A DNA stretch of 64,000 nucleotides from Yoonia sp. G8-12 (lineage in GTDB: Bacteria > Pseudomonadota > Alphaproteobacteria > Rhodobacterales > Rhodobacteraceae): contig NZ_CP151762.1 in the NCBI RefSeq assembly GCF_038443675.1, positions 1,550,001-1,614,000 of the forward strand, written 5' to 3'. Below, in pieces: positions 46,401 to 55,778 of this stretch (its first letter is position 1; every line of letters starts with the position of its first letter). The notes beneath the pieces are model-generated. The model was not told where the DNA came from and did not search any database. It worked only from the letters and a program-made list of their open reading frames with translations. Position numbers and translations under genes: made by a program.

Positions 46401-46882
46401 ATTACATGGGGCGCCACCGGACCTATGGCCCCGTGCGGACCCTGCCCACCAAAACGTTCTTTTACGGCATGGAACCGGGCGAAGAAATCACAGCCGAGAT
46501 TGACCCCGGCAAAACCCTCGAAATCCGCATGCAGGCCGTGGCCGACATGAACGAGGACGGCGAGGTCAAAGTATTCTTTGAACTGAACGGCCAACCGCGC
46601 ACCATTCGTGTGATGAACCGTCTGGCGGCAGCCGAGAAGGTTTTGCGGCCCAAGGCCGAGGCGGGCAACCACGACCACATCGGCGCTCCAATGCCGGGCG
46701 TGGTGGCAACCGTGGCTGCGGTTGCGGGCAAATCCGTGAAAGAGGGTGATCTGCTGCTGACCATCGAGGCGATGAAGATGGAAACAGGAATCCATGCCGA
46801 ACGCGATGCAGTTGTGAAGGCGGTGCATGTGCAAGCGGGCAGTCAGATCGACGCCAAAGATCTGTTGATCGAGTTGGAGTGA
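43440..46882 (+). CDS. pyc: Pyruvate carboxylase (one-base frameshift near 45919)
   Basis: Biotin enzyme that carboxylates pyruvate to oxaloacetate. In order: biotin carboxylase domain (KKILIANRGEIAIRIMRAAN; HPGYGLLSENPDF; LKASWGGGGRGMR), carboxyltransferase domain (LITDTTMRDGHQSLLATRMR) and biotinyl domain with EAMKMETGIHAER. ATG 43440 has AAAGGA upstream. The frame breaks at CTGCCTCCGAAG around 45917. One extra T restores ALPSEVYLHEMPGGQFTNLK and an ~1147-residue protein of normal length. The second part begins at 45938 in another frame. This is a key anaplerotic gene, so a sequencing slip is the simplest explanation. Confidence 0.93.
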
Positions 46883-46924
46883 ATGCAAAGCGGCGGGATC
46901 AGCGTCAGACAAGGGTAGCGCACT

Positions 46925-47738
46925 GTGCAGAAAATCCTGTTCATCAGTGATCCCCATATCTGTGTCCCGGGGCAGCGGATCATCGGCCTGGACCCCTCTG
47001 CGCGGTTCGTTCAGGTGCTTGCCGCCGCTGTGTCCGCGCACCCCGATGCCGCCGCCTTGGTGTTGTTGGGTGATCTGACGCATCATGGGTTGCCTGCAGA
47101 ATACGCCGAACTTGCGCGGACTCTGCACGCGGCCCCGATCCCCATCATCCCGATGATCGGCAATCATGATCGCCGTGACGCATTCTTGGCCCAGTTCCCT
47201 GATGCACCACAAACGCCCCAAGGCCATATCCAGTCTTGGCGCGATATTGGCGATCACCGGATCATCACCATGGATTCTGCTTGATGGCCCGCCCTACCCC
47301 GACAGACACCATACGGGGCTGCTTTGTGCGGACAGGTTGGCGTTTTTGGACGATGCTTTGGCCACCCGCGCGGGCCGCCACGGGGTTGTGTGCATCCATC
47401 ATCCGCCCTTTGATACAGGTGTTGTCGGGATGGACAGGATAAAACTGCGCAACGGGGCAGAGGTGCTTGATCTGCTGGCGCGGCACGGCAATCTGCATCT
47501 GGTTTGCGGGCATCTGCACCAAACCATTTCTGGCAACACACGCGGGGTGCCTTGGACGGTCTTCAAAAGTCCTTGCCACCAAGGGGTGGTCGAACTGGTC
47601 AAACCCACCTCAGGTCTTTCAACTGATGAGGCGGGCGCTTACGGCCTTGGTCTGCTTGCCCCTGACGGGTTGATCATTCACAGCATTGACGTCGGGACCG
47701 GCGCGCGCGTGATTGATGGATATGACGCAGCCAATTAG
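46925..47738 (+). CDS. Calcineurin-like phosphoesterase (frameshifted)
   Basis: Metallophosphoesterase of the CpdA-like group, which cleave cyclic nucleotides or phosphodiesters. The first part, from GTG 46925, has the metal-site motifs SDPHI, LLGDLTHHG and IGNHDRRD. The second part, in another frame, has HHPPFDTGV and CGHLHQT. The frame ends prematurely at TGA 47282-47284. Removing one T from GCTTGATGG near 47281 gives a continuous MDSA-DGPPYPDRHHTGLLCA join and a ~270-residue protein. It is either mis-sequenced or a recent pseudogene. It lies downstream of pyc and probably has its own promoter. Confidence 0.8.
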
Positions 47739-47833
47739 GCGCTGCGGTGCAGATACAGAAAAACATCATTCCGTGCGATTTTGGTCTTGCAGACCAGCGC
47801 AACTCTTTATAGATCACAGCACACGAAACGGAT

Positions 47834-47908
47834 GCGGGCGTAGCTCAGGGGTAGAGCATAACCTTGCCAAGGTTAGGGTCGAGAGTTCGAATCTCTTCGC
47901 CCGCTCCA
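47834..47908 (+). tRNA. tRNA-Gly (anticodon GCC)
   Basis: Full cloverleaf: acceptor GCGGGCG/CGCCCGC, D-arm TAGCTCAGGGGTAGAGCA, anticodon arm AACCTTGCCAAGGTT with GCC in the loop, T-arm GAGAGTTCGAATCTCTT, encoded CCA at 47906-47908. Anticodon GCC reads GGC and GGT glycine codons. Confidence 0.97.
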
Positions 47909-47911
47909 TTT

Positions 47912-47959
47912 CGAAACATCAAAGGGCCGCAGCATACGCTGCGGCCCTTTGATGTTTCG
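47912..47959. terminator. Perfect 22-bp stem, bidirectional terminator
   Basis: The stem 47912-47933 (begins CGAAACATCAAAGGGCC) pairs without mismatch with 47938-47959, with the loop ATAC between. It lies 4 bases after the tRNA-Gly and 24 bases past the stop codon of the convergent receiver-like gene, so it can end both transcripts. The AAAGGG/CCCTTT part supplies short T tracts on either strand. Confidence 0.8.
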
Positions 47960-47983
47960 TGATCCAAATACTTGTCTTTGTGG

Positions 47984-48670
47984 TTAGCTGGCTTGTGCCG
48001 CCGCAGGCACGGGCGCTTGCAGAAAATGCGGCAGCACCGTTCTACGAAAGAGCGCCGCAACCTCGGCCGCCACAGGATCGTTTGTGTCATCAAGAATCGT
48101 TTTCTGCGCATCAACTGCGATTTCAGACAAAGCAGGCGCCGCAATCGCAACATCCGCAACCGCGTCGTTCTCCCAATCATCTTCTTCCCAGCAGTCGTCT
48201 GCTGCGGTCATCTGTGCATGCAGCAAAAGCAAGGGCTCAGACTGCGGCGATTCACACAGGTCCGGCACTTCGCTCACGTCCTCTTGTTCGAAAAACGTTG
48301 GCAAAGTGATCGCATCGCTGACTGCGGAAAGGGCCAGTTTTCCTAAGATTTGCGGCGTCGTATCACCCCCAACCAACCCATAAAGACTGGGGATCAGTTC
48401 AAACAGATCGTCAGTTTCTTCCGCCGTCCGGTCGGTCATGAGAATCGCACTGAGACGGGGGTTTTTCCGCTCGGCCGACAAGGCGATCGCGTGGGTCAAT
48501 TGCCCTTCAACCCGTTCATCCATGACCAGCAGGTCAATGACATCAATGCGAATAAGGGCATGGGCCAGCGCCTGCGTATCGACCGACAGGATCTGAAACC
48601 CCTTGTCGATCAGCGCATGCGCCGTGGCGAGTGATGCTGTGGCATCGTTGCGTAGTATAAGGGCCTTCAT
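47984..48670 (-). CDS. Response-regulator receiver-like protein
   Basis: A 228-residue protein from ATG 48670 (AGGAGA upstream). The first ~110 residues, starting MKALILRNDATASLATAHAL, follow the alternating beta/alpha pattern of a CheY-like receiver with the phosphate-site region LLVMDERVEG and the LSAILMTDRTAE strand. The typical early acidic pair is absent, so phosphorylation may not occur (pseudo-receiver). The C-terminal half is acidic and low in complexity, and I recognise no output domain. Distant from any kinase gene in view. Confidence 0.55.
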   Translation of the reverse strand: MKALILRNDATASLATAHALIDKGFQILSVDTQALAHALIRIDVIDLLVMDERVEGQLTHAIALSAERKNPRLSAILMTDRTAEETDDLFELIPSLYGLVGGDTTPQILGKLALSAVSDAITLPTFFEQEDVSEVPDLCESPQSEPLLLLHAQMTAADDCWEEDDWENDAVADVAIAAPALSEIAVDAQKTILDDTNDPVAAEVAALFRRTVLPHFLQAPVPAAAQAS

Positions 48671-48817
48671 CGGATTCTCCTGATCATATGCTTTCGCTAT
48701 GACATTACGAATCGAACTCTTAAATTTTGTTGAAAATGTCACAGCTTAATGCGCAAGACTTGGCCCCTGCCGTTGTTCCGCCTATAGAGCAGGAACAAAA
48801 TCAAAGGACGCGATGTA

Positions 48818-49405
48818 ATGCGGACAGCAACAATCACCCGCCAAACGGCAGAAACCGATATTTCGGTGACGATCAACCTTGATGGCACCGGCGTTTACGA
48901 CAACCAGACCGGCGTTGGGTTTTTCGACCACATGCTGGATCAGCTGTCGCGCCATGCGCTGATTGACATGACAATCCGCGCCACCGGTGATCTGCATATT
49001 GATGATCACCACACGGTCGAGGACGTGGGCATTGCCCTTGGGCAAGCGCTCACACAGGCCTTGGGTGAGAAACGCGGCATCCGCCGGTATGGCAGCTGTC
49101 ACTTGGCGATGGATGATGCACAGGTGCGTTGTGCGCTTGATCTGTCAGCGCGCCCGTACCTGATCTGCAACCTTGATCTGCCCTTCGGCAAAATCGGCAC
49201 GTTCGATACCGAACTGGTGCGCGAATTCTTTCAAGCGCTGAGCACACATGGCGGCATCACCCTGCACATCGACAAACTGCACGGCTTTAACGCGCATCAC
49301 ATCGCAGAGGCCGCGTTCAAGGCGGTCGCGCGCGCTTTGCGCGAAGCAGTGGAAACCGATCCGCGCAAAGCTGACGCCATTCCATCGACCAAAGGCAGCC
49401 TATGA
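48818..49405 (+). CDS. hisB: Imidazoleglycerol-phosphate dehydratase
   Basis: Sixth step of histidine synthesis (imidazoleglycerol phosphate to imidazoleacetol phosphate). The 195-residue monofunctional enzyme has the two Mn-site motifs DDHHTVEDVGIALG (about 67-80) and FNAHHIAEAAFKAVARA (about 164-180), and the GVGFFDHMLDQLSRHA core. It overlaps hisH by 4 bases (ATGA at 49402-49405). First gene of the his group in this window. Confidence 0.96.
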   Translation: MRTATITRQTAETDISVTINLDGTGVYDNQTGVGFFDHMLDQLSRHALIDMTIRATGDLHIDDHHTVEDVGIALGQALTQALGEKRGIRRYGSCHLAMDDAQVRCALDLSARPYLICNLDLPFGKIGTFDTELVREFFQALSTHGGITLHIDKLHGFNAHHIAEAAFKAVARALREAVETDPRKADAIPSTKGSL

Positions 49406-50040
49406 CAACCGCACTCGTCGATTATGACAGCGGCAACCTGCATTCAGCGCAAAAAGCGTTTGAGCGTATGGCAGCCGAGGTCGGGTCCGGCTCTATCATC
49501 GTGACCTCTGATCCCGATGTCGTGTCCAAAGCCGACCGGATCGTGCTGCCTGGTGATGGCGCGTTCCCGCATTGCCGGGCTGAACTGTTCGCGCGCACCG
49601 GCCTCGCCGAGGCGATTGTCGAGGCCGTGACAACCCGCGCGCGCCCTTTCTTTGGTATTTGCGTAGGTATGCAGATGATGGCGACCACAGGCCATGAATA
49701 TGAAGAAACTGCAGGCTTTGGTTGGGTGGCAGGCGATATTCGCAAGATTGCCCCGTCTGATGCCGCGCTGAAGGTGCCGCATATGGGCTGGAATGATCTA
49801 GTAATAGATCACCCGCATCCGGTGCTGGCGGGTATTGCGACAGGGGATCACGCCTATTTCGTTCATTCCTATGCGATGGATGTGACCAACCCTGATGAAC
49901 GTCTGGCCCATGTCGACTACGGTGGTGATGTGACCGCTATCATCGGTCGCGACACGATGATCGGAACGCAGTTTCACCCTGAAAAGAGCCAAGACGCAGG
50001 ATTACGCATGATCGGCAATTTCTTGCGCTGGGTGCCATAG
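49402..50040 (+). CDS. hisH: Imidazole glycerol phosphate synthase, glutamine amidotransferase subunit
   Basis: Supplies ammonia to HisF. The class I amidotransferase triad is visible: nucleophile Cys in FFGICVGMQMM (about residue 86), and His/Glu in GTQFHPEKSQDAG near the C-terminus. The start VDYDSGNLHSAQKAFERM is typical. 212 residues, normal length. Coupled to hisB by overlap. The partner hisF lies 2.1 kb downstream after two unrelated small genes and hisA. Confidence 0.96.
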   Translation: MTTALVDYDSGNLHSAQKAFERMAAEVGSGSIIVTSDPDVVSKADRIVLPGDGAFPHCRAELFARTGLAEAIVEAVTTRARPFFGICVGMQMMATTGHEYEETAGFGWVAGDIRKIAPSDAALKVPHMGWNDLVIDHPHPVLAGIATGDHAYFVHSYAMDVTNPDERLAHVDYGGDVTAIIGRDTMIGTQFHPEKSQDAGLRMIGNFLRWVP

Positions 50041-50219
50041 CCGCACAGCGCTTTGATATTGAATAACAATTGCTGTCTGGCAACTGTCGGCCTTGTGTCG
50101 GCAAAACATCGGACCTCATCGGCCTGTCTGGTCAGACTTTGTGAAGGGTGGTTCTATGCGGCGCAGGTAAATGAACCGCAACCGCGCCATACAAGAGCGC
50201 CAAAAGAGAGCAGACCCTG

Positions 50220-50687
50220 ATGCTGAACCGCCGCCATTTTCTTGTTGTCGCCACGAGTGCGCTTGCCGCCTGCGGACAACGCAATGAACCAAGTCGCCCG
50301 AGCCGCACGCGCAGTATCCCGCTTTATCCCAATGAGACGCCGAAACTGCGCCGCCTGATCAACAAATACGCCGATGTGCATGATATTCCGGTCACGCTGC
50401 TGCACCGCGTGATTATCCGCGAAAGCACGCATAACCCCGCTGCACGCAACGGGCCTTACTACGGGTTGATGCAAATCCATCCGCAAACTGCGCGCTCTAT
50501 GGACTATCGCGGCGCGCCCGAGGGGCTCTTGGATGCGGAAACGAACCTGAAATACGCAGGACGGTATCTGCGCGGGGCTTGGCTGGTGTCGGACGGGGAT
50601 GAGGCAACAGCGGTAAGCTGGTACGCGCGCGGCTATTATTATGAGGCCAAGCGGCGCGGACTGCTGGAAGAAACGGGGTTGCGCTAA
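50220..50687 (+). CDS. Lytic transglycosylase, SLT family (lipoprotein)
   Basis: Murein-cleaving enzyme of 155 residues. The N-terminal NRRHFLVVATSALAACGQRN is a lipoprotein-like (possibly Tat-like, RRHF) signal with lipobox LAAC. The SLT domain has the catalytic Glu in HRVIIRESTHNPAARNG, then YYGLMQIHPQTARSMDYRG and NLKYAGRYLRGAW. It sits inside the his gene group, a common arrangement in Rhodobacterales; there is no evident metabolic link. Confidence 0.85.
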   Translation: MLNRRHFLVVATSALAACGQRNEPSRPSRTRSIPLYPNETPKLRRLINKYADVHDIPVTLLHRVIIRESTHNPAARNGPYYGLMQIHPQTARSMDYRGAPEGLLDAETNLKYAGRYLRGAWLVSDGDEATAVSWYARGYYYEAKRRGLLEETGLR

Positions 50688-50783
50688 ACGCCAACGAAGG
50701 CTGTGAGTGGGTAGAAGATACAAAAATGGCAATTTCGGTGATGGGGATGCTGGCGGCGACTAGCCGCGGCTTGCACCGAAATG

Positions 50784-50812
50784 CAAAAAGCCCCCGCGCT
50801 GCGAAGGCTTTT
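50784..50812 (-). terminator. Terminator of the DUF2147 gene
   Basis: Inverted repeat AAAAGCC (50786-50792) / GGCTTTT (50806-50812). Read on the - strand it is a stem followed by TTTTTGC, 22 bases past the stop of the - strand gene at 50835. A short stem, so moderate support. Confidence 0.5.
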
Positions 50813-50834
50813 CCATTGTGGTGCGAAAGATGAT

Positions 50835-51224
50835 TTATCCCACACGCACCCAGTTCTGGCTGGAACACAGCAAACCGCCGGCAACACAGCCGCGCAAGCG
50901 CAGTGCATTGCCGTTCACATCCATCTTGCCGATGTAGATTTTGTTATTGGACGGACGCCAGACCGATCCTTCGTAAGCACCACTACCCTGCGGGACCATA
51001 TCGATGACCAGTGTTTTGCCGATGTTTTCCGACTGGTATTCGCCATCCGCGTTGAAAGTCCGGCTAATGACGCCACAAACAGCAGCGCCGCATGGGGCGA
51101 TTGTGATGTGGGCGTAGGCGCCATCATCCACTTCGGTCTGCCACACGCCAAGGGCCGCGTCTTGCGCGGATGCGGCGGTCGCAAAAGCCAACAGCGATGC
51201 TGCCAAGATCAAAAATTTCTTCAT
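50835..51224 (-). CDS. DUF2147 family exported protein
   Basis: A 129-residue secreted protein. ATG 51224 (GGAGGAA upstream) gives the signal peptide MKKFLILAASLLAFATAASA. The mature domain starts ALGVWQTEVDDGAYAHITI and has Cys pairs (APCGAAVCG; GCVAGGLLC) and the family ending QNWVRVG. DUF2147 proteins are periplasmic beta-barrel-like domains of unknown function. Placed on the opposite strand between hisH and hisA. Confidence 0.85.
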   Translation of the reverse strand: MKKFLILAASLLAFATAASAQDAALGVWQTEVDDGAYAHITIAPCGAAVCGVISRTFNADGEYQSENIGKTLVIDMVPQGSGAYEGSVWRPSNNKIYIGKMDVNGNALRLRGCVAGGLLCSSQNWVRVG

Positions 51225-51363
51225 ACTCAATTCCTCCCTGAGTTCTGCTGCGGATCATGCGCGGGCAAACCCGCATCGATCAAGCAAGACGTTGGGTCAA
51301 AGCCGCGCGTTGCAATCCCCCGCCGCCCATGCATAAACGCGCACAAACGTGAAAGGTGCTGCC

Positions 51364-52080
51364 ATGATCCTCTACCCTGCCATTGACCTCAAAGACGGAA
51401 ACGCCGTGCGGCTGGTACATGGAGACATGGATCAGACGACGGTTTTCAACGAAGACCCCGCAGCGCAGGCCAAAGAGTTCGTCGCAGCAGGCTGCGAGTG
51501 GCTGCATCTTGTGGACCTGAACGGGGCCTTTGCGGGCGAACCTGTGAATGCCGCACCCGTGGAGGCGATCTTGAAAGCCTGTCCTGTTCCTGCGCAATTG
51601 GGCGGCGGGATCCGCGATATGGCCACGATTGAGCGGTGGCTGGACAAGGGTCTTGCGCGTGTGATCCTTGGAACTGTTGCCGTGGAAAACCCTGATCTGG
51701 TGCGGCAAGCGGCGCGCGCCTTTCCCGGTCAGGTGGCTGTCGGCCTTGATGCGCGCAACGGGCGCGTCGCGACACGCGGCTGGGCCGAGGAAACCGATGT
51801 GATGGTCACCGACCTTGCCAAATCATTTGAGGACGCAGGCATTGCTGCGATCATCTACACCGACATCATGCGTGACGGTGCTATGAAAGGTCCAAACATA
51901 GACGCGACCGCTGAACTTGCACGCGCAGTTAATATTCCCGTCATCGCCTCTGGCGGCGTGTCCTCGATGGCGGACCTCACGGCTCTCAAAGCCACCGGCG
52001 TGATTTCGGGTGCCATCTCGGGCCGCGCGCTTTATGATGGTGCCATCGACCTCAAGGCCGCTTTGGCCGCACTCCGCTAG
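51364..52080 (+). CDS. hisA: Phosphoribosylformimino-5-aminoimidazole carboxamide ribotide isomerase
   Basis: Fourth step of histidine synthesis, an Amadori isomerisation in a TIM barrel. From ATG 51364 (MILYPAIDLKDGNAVRLVHG) it has 238 residues. The catalytic Asp is in PAIDLKDG (residue 8), with a second Asp in IIYTDIMRDGAMKGPN and the phosphate loops LGGGIRD and ASGGVSSMADL. An upstream in-frame start at 51349 is rejected because it lacks the typical N-terminus. Confidence 0.96.
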   Translation: MILYPAIDLKDGNAVRLVHGDMDQTTVFNEDPAAQAKEFVAAGCEWLHLVDLNGAFAGEPVNAAPVEAILKACPVPAQLGGGIRDMATIERWLDKGLARVILGTVAVENPDLVRQAARAFPGQVAVGLDARNGRVATRGWAEETDVMVTDLAKSFEDAGIAAIIYTDIMRDGAMKGPNIDATAELARAVNIPVIASGGVSSMADLTALKATGVISGAISGRALYDGAIDLKAALAALR

Positions 52081-52151
52081 TCCTGTCACATTGGCAAGAA
52101 ACCCATCAACCCATGCTTGCGGCGATGCCTGCCCGCGCTTAGACAGACCCT

Positions 52152-52909
<758 letters not shown>

Positions 52910-52913
<4 letters not shown>

Positions 52914-53218
52914 CCCTGAACGATCTGGCCGACATCATCGCCGCGCGCAAAACTGCTGATCCTGACAGCAGCTGGACCGCAAAACTGCTGGCCCAAGGGC
53001 CTGAGAAATGTGCAGAAAAATTCGGCGAAGAGGCGATTGAAGCCATCATCGAGGCGGTGAAAGGCGACAAGGCGCGACTGACGTCAGAAGCGGCGGATGT
53101 GCTCTATCACCTGCTGGTCATGCTGGCCGCCCGCGACGTGGCGCTGGACGATGTGATCGCCGAGCTCGCCGCGCGCCAAGGCACATCCGGCATTGCCGAA
53201 AAAGCCGCGCGCGACTGA
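52910..53218 (+). CDS. hisE: Phosphoribosyl-ATP pyrophosphatase
   Basis: Second step of histidine synthesis, removing pyrophosphate from PR-ATP. The 102-residue single-domain enzyme of the MazG-like fold has the acidic metal sites in KFGEEAIEAIIEAVKGD and EAADVLYHLLVML. It is monofunctional; HisI must be encoded elsewhere. Last gene of the hisAFE set, convergent with the kinase gene 22 bases away. Confidence 0.95.
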
Positions 53219-53240
53219 TCACGCGCGGCTTATTGCCCGA

Positions 53241-54572
53241 CTATTTCCCGCGAGAAACCCATTCAAGGATCTTTGAGGAGATCCTTTCATCCTCAACCTG
53301 TTGTCGGGCCTGCTCGGCCTGTTGTTCTGCAAGTGCGGCCAAGCGGGCCACTTGCTCAAGTCGCGCCTGTTCGGCATGCCATGCCGCTTCTTCGGCGGCT
53401 GCACGCTCGGCCTCACGGCGTTTTTGCTCTTCAGCCTCACGCGTTTCGCGGTTGAATTCCTCAACCCACTCGGGCTGAAAATATTCACGCCCGGTCGTCA
53501 CCTCTTTGCGGGGAACGGGGGCTTCGACACGCTTTTGGGCATCTGCACTTAAGACATGCTTGTTGGTTTCTTCAATCAGCTCGCTCAGCGTTTTTGTCAG
53601 GGTCTTGTTTTCAGGGATTTTGACCGTTTTGACTTTCTTGGTTTCCTGCTCGATCAGGTCCAGCCAGTCCTTGGCGGACTGGATACGCTCTTTGGGGGAC
53701 ACGCGCATCGCTTGGTCGATGGCCTGCAAGAACGCGGTTTCATATTGCGGAAAGCGCCCGATGATTGGCTCATAGGGGTCAGGCTCACCGCCCGCCATGG
53801 CCGACACGCGGGTCTGGCTGTTGGGTGGCGCATCACCTGTAATCAGGTGGTACATGGTCGCGGCCAGCGCATAAAGGTCACTGCAAGGCCCCTGCACACC
53901 ACCAGCCACATAAAACTCATGCGGGGAATAGCCGTCTTTGACCACCAGCATCGTCGAAACTGCACTGGTCTTTTGGCTTGCATCCTCACGGGCGGCACCA
54001 AAGTCGATCAACGCGGGGGTGCCCCATTTATCAAGCAGAATGTTGTCGGGGGAAATATCGCGGTGCAGCAGGTCGTTCTTGTGGACCAGATCAATCGCAT
54101 CCAGCACTTTTACCAAAATATCGCGCACCTGATCGGGGCTTAGCGCATCATTGTCATCCTCGATCACATCAAGCAGATCACGCCCTTCGAAAAGGTCCAG
54201 CACCATATAGGCCGTACCATTTTCCTCGAATGCCTGATGGACGCTGACGATATTGGGGTGGCGCATCTTGGCGATGCTGCGCGCTTCGCGCATGAACATC
54301 TCGACGATCTTACGGTACTGCGCATCATGGGCGGGCGCGTTGACGGTGACGCGGTTGCCAAAGCGCATGCAGATCGATTCCGGAAAGCATTCTTTGATGA
54401 CAACAGCGCGTTCCAGAAAGGTATCCATCGCAAGATAGGTGATCCCGAAGCCACCCGCGCCAATCTGACGGTCGATCTTGAACTTACCACCCAGCAACTC
54501 CAGGCCGGTTGGCAAACCCTGACCCTGACTTTCGTAGGTCTGCGATGCGTCGATAATACGTGTTTCTTGCAT
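53241..54572 (-). CDS. Eukaryote-like serine/threonine protein kinase
   Basis: A 443-residue Hanks-type kinase. It has the Gly-rich loop IGAGGFGITYLA (37-48), catalytic Lys in VVIKE (Lys60), HRDISPDN loop (170-177) with catalytic Asp172, and DFGAARE (190-196). All catalytic residues are present, so it should be active. After the kinase domain (to about 310) comes a linker and a long charged Glu/Arg/Ala-rich coiled coil (about 370-425) ending WVSRGK. There is no membrane segment. No cognate phosphatase or FHA protein is nearby. Confidence 0.88.
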   Translation of the reverse strand: MQETRIIDASQTYESQGQGLPTGLELLGGKFKIDRQIGAGGFGITYLAMDTFLERAVVIKECFPESICMRFGNRVTVNAPAHDAQYRKIVEMFMREARSIAKMRHPNIVSVHQAFEENGTAYMVLDLFEGRDLLDVIEDDNDALSPDQVRDILVKVLDAIDLVHKNDLLHRDISPDNILLDKWGTPALIDFGAAREDASQKTSAVSTMLVVKDGYSPHEFYVAGGVQGPCSDLYALAATMYHLITGDAPPNSQTRVSAMAGGEPDPYEPIIGRFPQYETAFLQAIDQAMRVSPKERIQSAKDWLDLIEQETKKVKTVKIPENKTLTKTLSELIEETNKHVLSADAQKRVEAPVPRKEVTTGREYFQPEWVEEFNRETREAEEQKRREAERAAAEEAAWHAEQARLEQVARLAALAEQQAEQARQQVEDERISSKILEWVSRGK

Positions 54573-54780
54573 TGGTTATCCATAGTCGTGAGGCACAACG
54601 GAAAAACAAAGACTGATACTGGAACTAACCTATAGGTGTGACGGCGGGGCTATGAGTCAACGACGAAACATTTGCAATTTAATGCGTATAGAATCGGCTT
54701 AGCGCGCCATCACGTTAAAGCTGGCCGACAATTGTGCCATTCTTGTGGCAAGTTAAGACTTATTTAATAAAATCGCCTGT

Positions 54781-55254
54781 TTACAGCTGTAACTTTGACG
54801 AAATTATGCCGGTGGCAAAGCCTGCCATGCGCAGTTCCGAGAACAATCGCTGATACTCGATCTTGGGACAACGGTCCTCGATGACATCCACGCCCCGCGC
54901 CTGCGCCTCTGCGGCGGCCTCCGGGTGCGTGACACCGATCTGCATCCAGATTGTTTGCAGATTGGGCCAGCGCGCCAGTGAAGCGGTCACAATGGGGGGC
55001 ACCGATTCCGACCGCCGGAAGATATCGACCATGTCCACATCATCAGGGATCTCAGACACGTCACCATAGACCGTTTCCCCCAAAAGCGTCTGCCCCGCCA
55101 AGCCGGGGTTCACCGGAATCACGCGGTAGCCTTTGAGGCTCAGATAGCGGGCGACATAATAACTGGGGCGGATTTCATTCGCAGACACGCCCACGACCGC
55201 AATCGTTTTCGTGCGCTTCAGAATCGTGCGGAGATGGTCATCGGAATAGCTCAT
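54781..55254 (-). CDS. CoA-binding domain protein (YccU-like)
   Basis: A 157-residue Rossmann-fold protein of the CoA_binding_2 family. It has IAVVGVSANEIRPSYYVARY near the N-terminus, VIPVNPGLAGQTLLGE, DMVDIFRRSESVP and a C-terminal RCPKIEYQRL, the usual landmarks. The role is unknown; members bind CoA or nucleotides. ATG 55254 is used because the open upstream extension to 55362 crosses a terminator hairpin. Confidence 0.87.
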   Translation of the reverse strand: MSYSDDHLRTILKRTKTIAVVGVSANEIRPSYYVARYLSLKGYRVIPVNPGLAGQTLLGETVYGDVSEIPDDVDMVDIFRRSESVPPIVTASLARWPNLQTIWMQIGVTHPEAAAEAQARGVDVIEDRCPKIEYQRLFSELRMAGFATGIISSKLQL

Positions 55255-55281
55255 GCCGCAACATACACTGCGCGTGCCGAA

Positions 55282-55309
55282 GAAAAAAGCGCCCGGCAAA
55301 ACCGGGCGC
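55282..55309 (-). terminator. Rho-independent terminator of the zinc-ribbon gene
   Basis: Stem GCGCCCGG (55289-55296) / CCGGGCGC (55302-55309). On the - strand it is followed by TTTTTT. It lies downstream of the - strand gene at 55451-55762 and just upstream of the CoA-binding gene, so it separates the two transcripts. Confidence 0.8.
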
Positions 55310-55450
55310 AAGTCGTGGAACGAGGGACAGTGAGACAAAGCGCGCGTGTTCCGGAGGCGCACCTTCCCTACTCAGATGTGCGCGACAGATGCACAAACGA
55401 AGGGATACTCAAGCAAATGTGATTGGCCGTGTGCCGGGGAAGATGACGCG

Positions 55451-55762
55451 TCAGTCAAAAATCTCGTCAACAACGTCTTCGACGACGTCCCAGATTTGTG
55501 ACATCACGCGGCGGCCAAAGCCTTTGGATTTTTTGCGCTTTCTGCTGCGCTCGTGGCGATACTCAGGATATTTCTCGACCCGCTTTCGCGGCAGCGGACG
55601 CGCGGGTGCTGCGGCGGGCGCGGACTGCTTTGGCAACATTTTTAGCGCACGCAAAGGCGCACCACAGTTGCTACACGTCAGCTCGTGCCGGTCGTTGCCG
55701 CGCAAGACCAGCGCCGCCTTGGTGCCGCAATAACAGCAGGTCGCAATTTTTGTGGCAGCCAT
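55451..55762 (-). CDS. Zinc-ribbon protein
   Basis: A 103-residue protein with an N-terminal zinc ribbon (CCYC-x16-CSNC, residues 9-33), a Pro/Ala linker, a strongly basic patch (RHERSRKRKKSKGFGRR) and an acidic tail (WDVVEDVVDEIFD). It could bind nucleic acid or act as a small adaptor. I do not recognise a named family. Convergent or overlapping genes are absent; it follows the rRNA methyltransferase gene after 16 bases on the same strand. Confidence 0.75.
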   Translation of the reverse strand: MAATKIATCCYCGTKAALVLRGNDRHELTCSNCGAPLRALKMLPKQSAPAAAPARPLPRKRVEKYPEYRHERSRKRKKSKGFGRRVMSQIWDVVEDVVDEIFD

Positions 55763-55778
55763 AGGTCCCGTTCCTCAA

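Noticed and set aside
45929..47257. 442-residue - strand ORF opposite the 3' part of pyc and the phosphoesterase
   Set aside because: Shadow frame with no ribosome site and no recognisable domain. The + strand encodes conserved carboxylase and biotinyl domains.
47834..47908. tRNA-Gly as attachment site for the integrase remnant
   Set aside because: The remnant is about 15 kb away, conserved core genes lie between, and I see no direct repeat of the tRNA 3' end.
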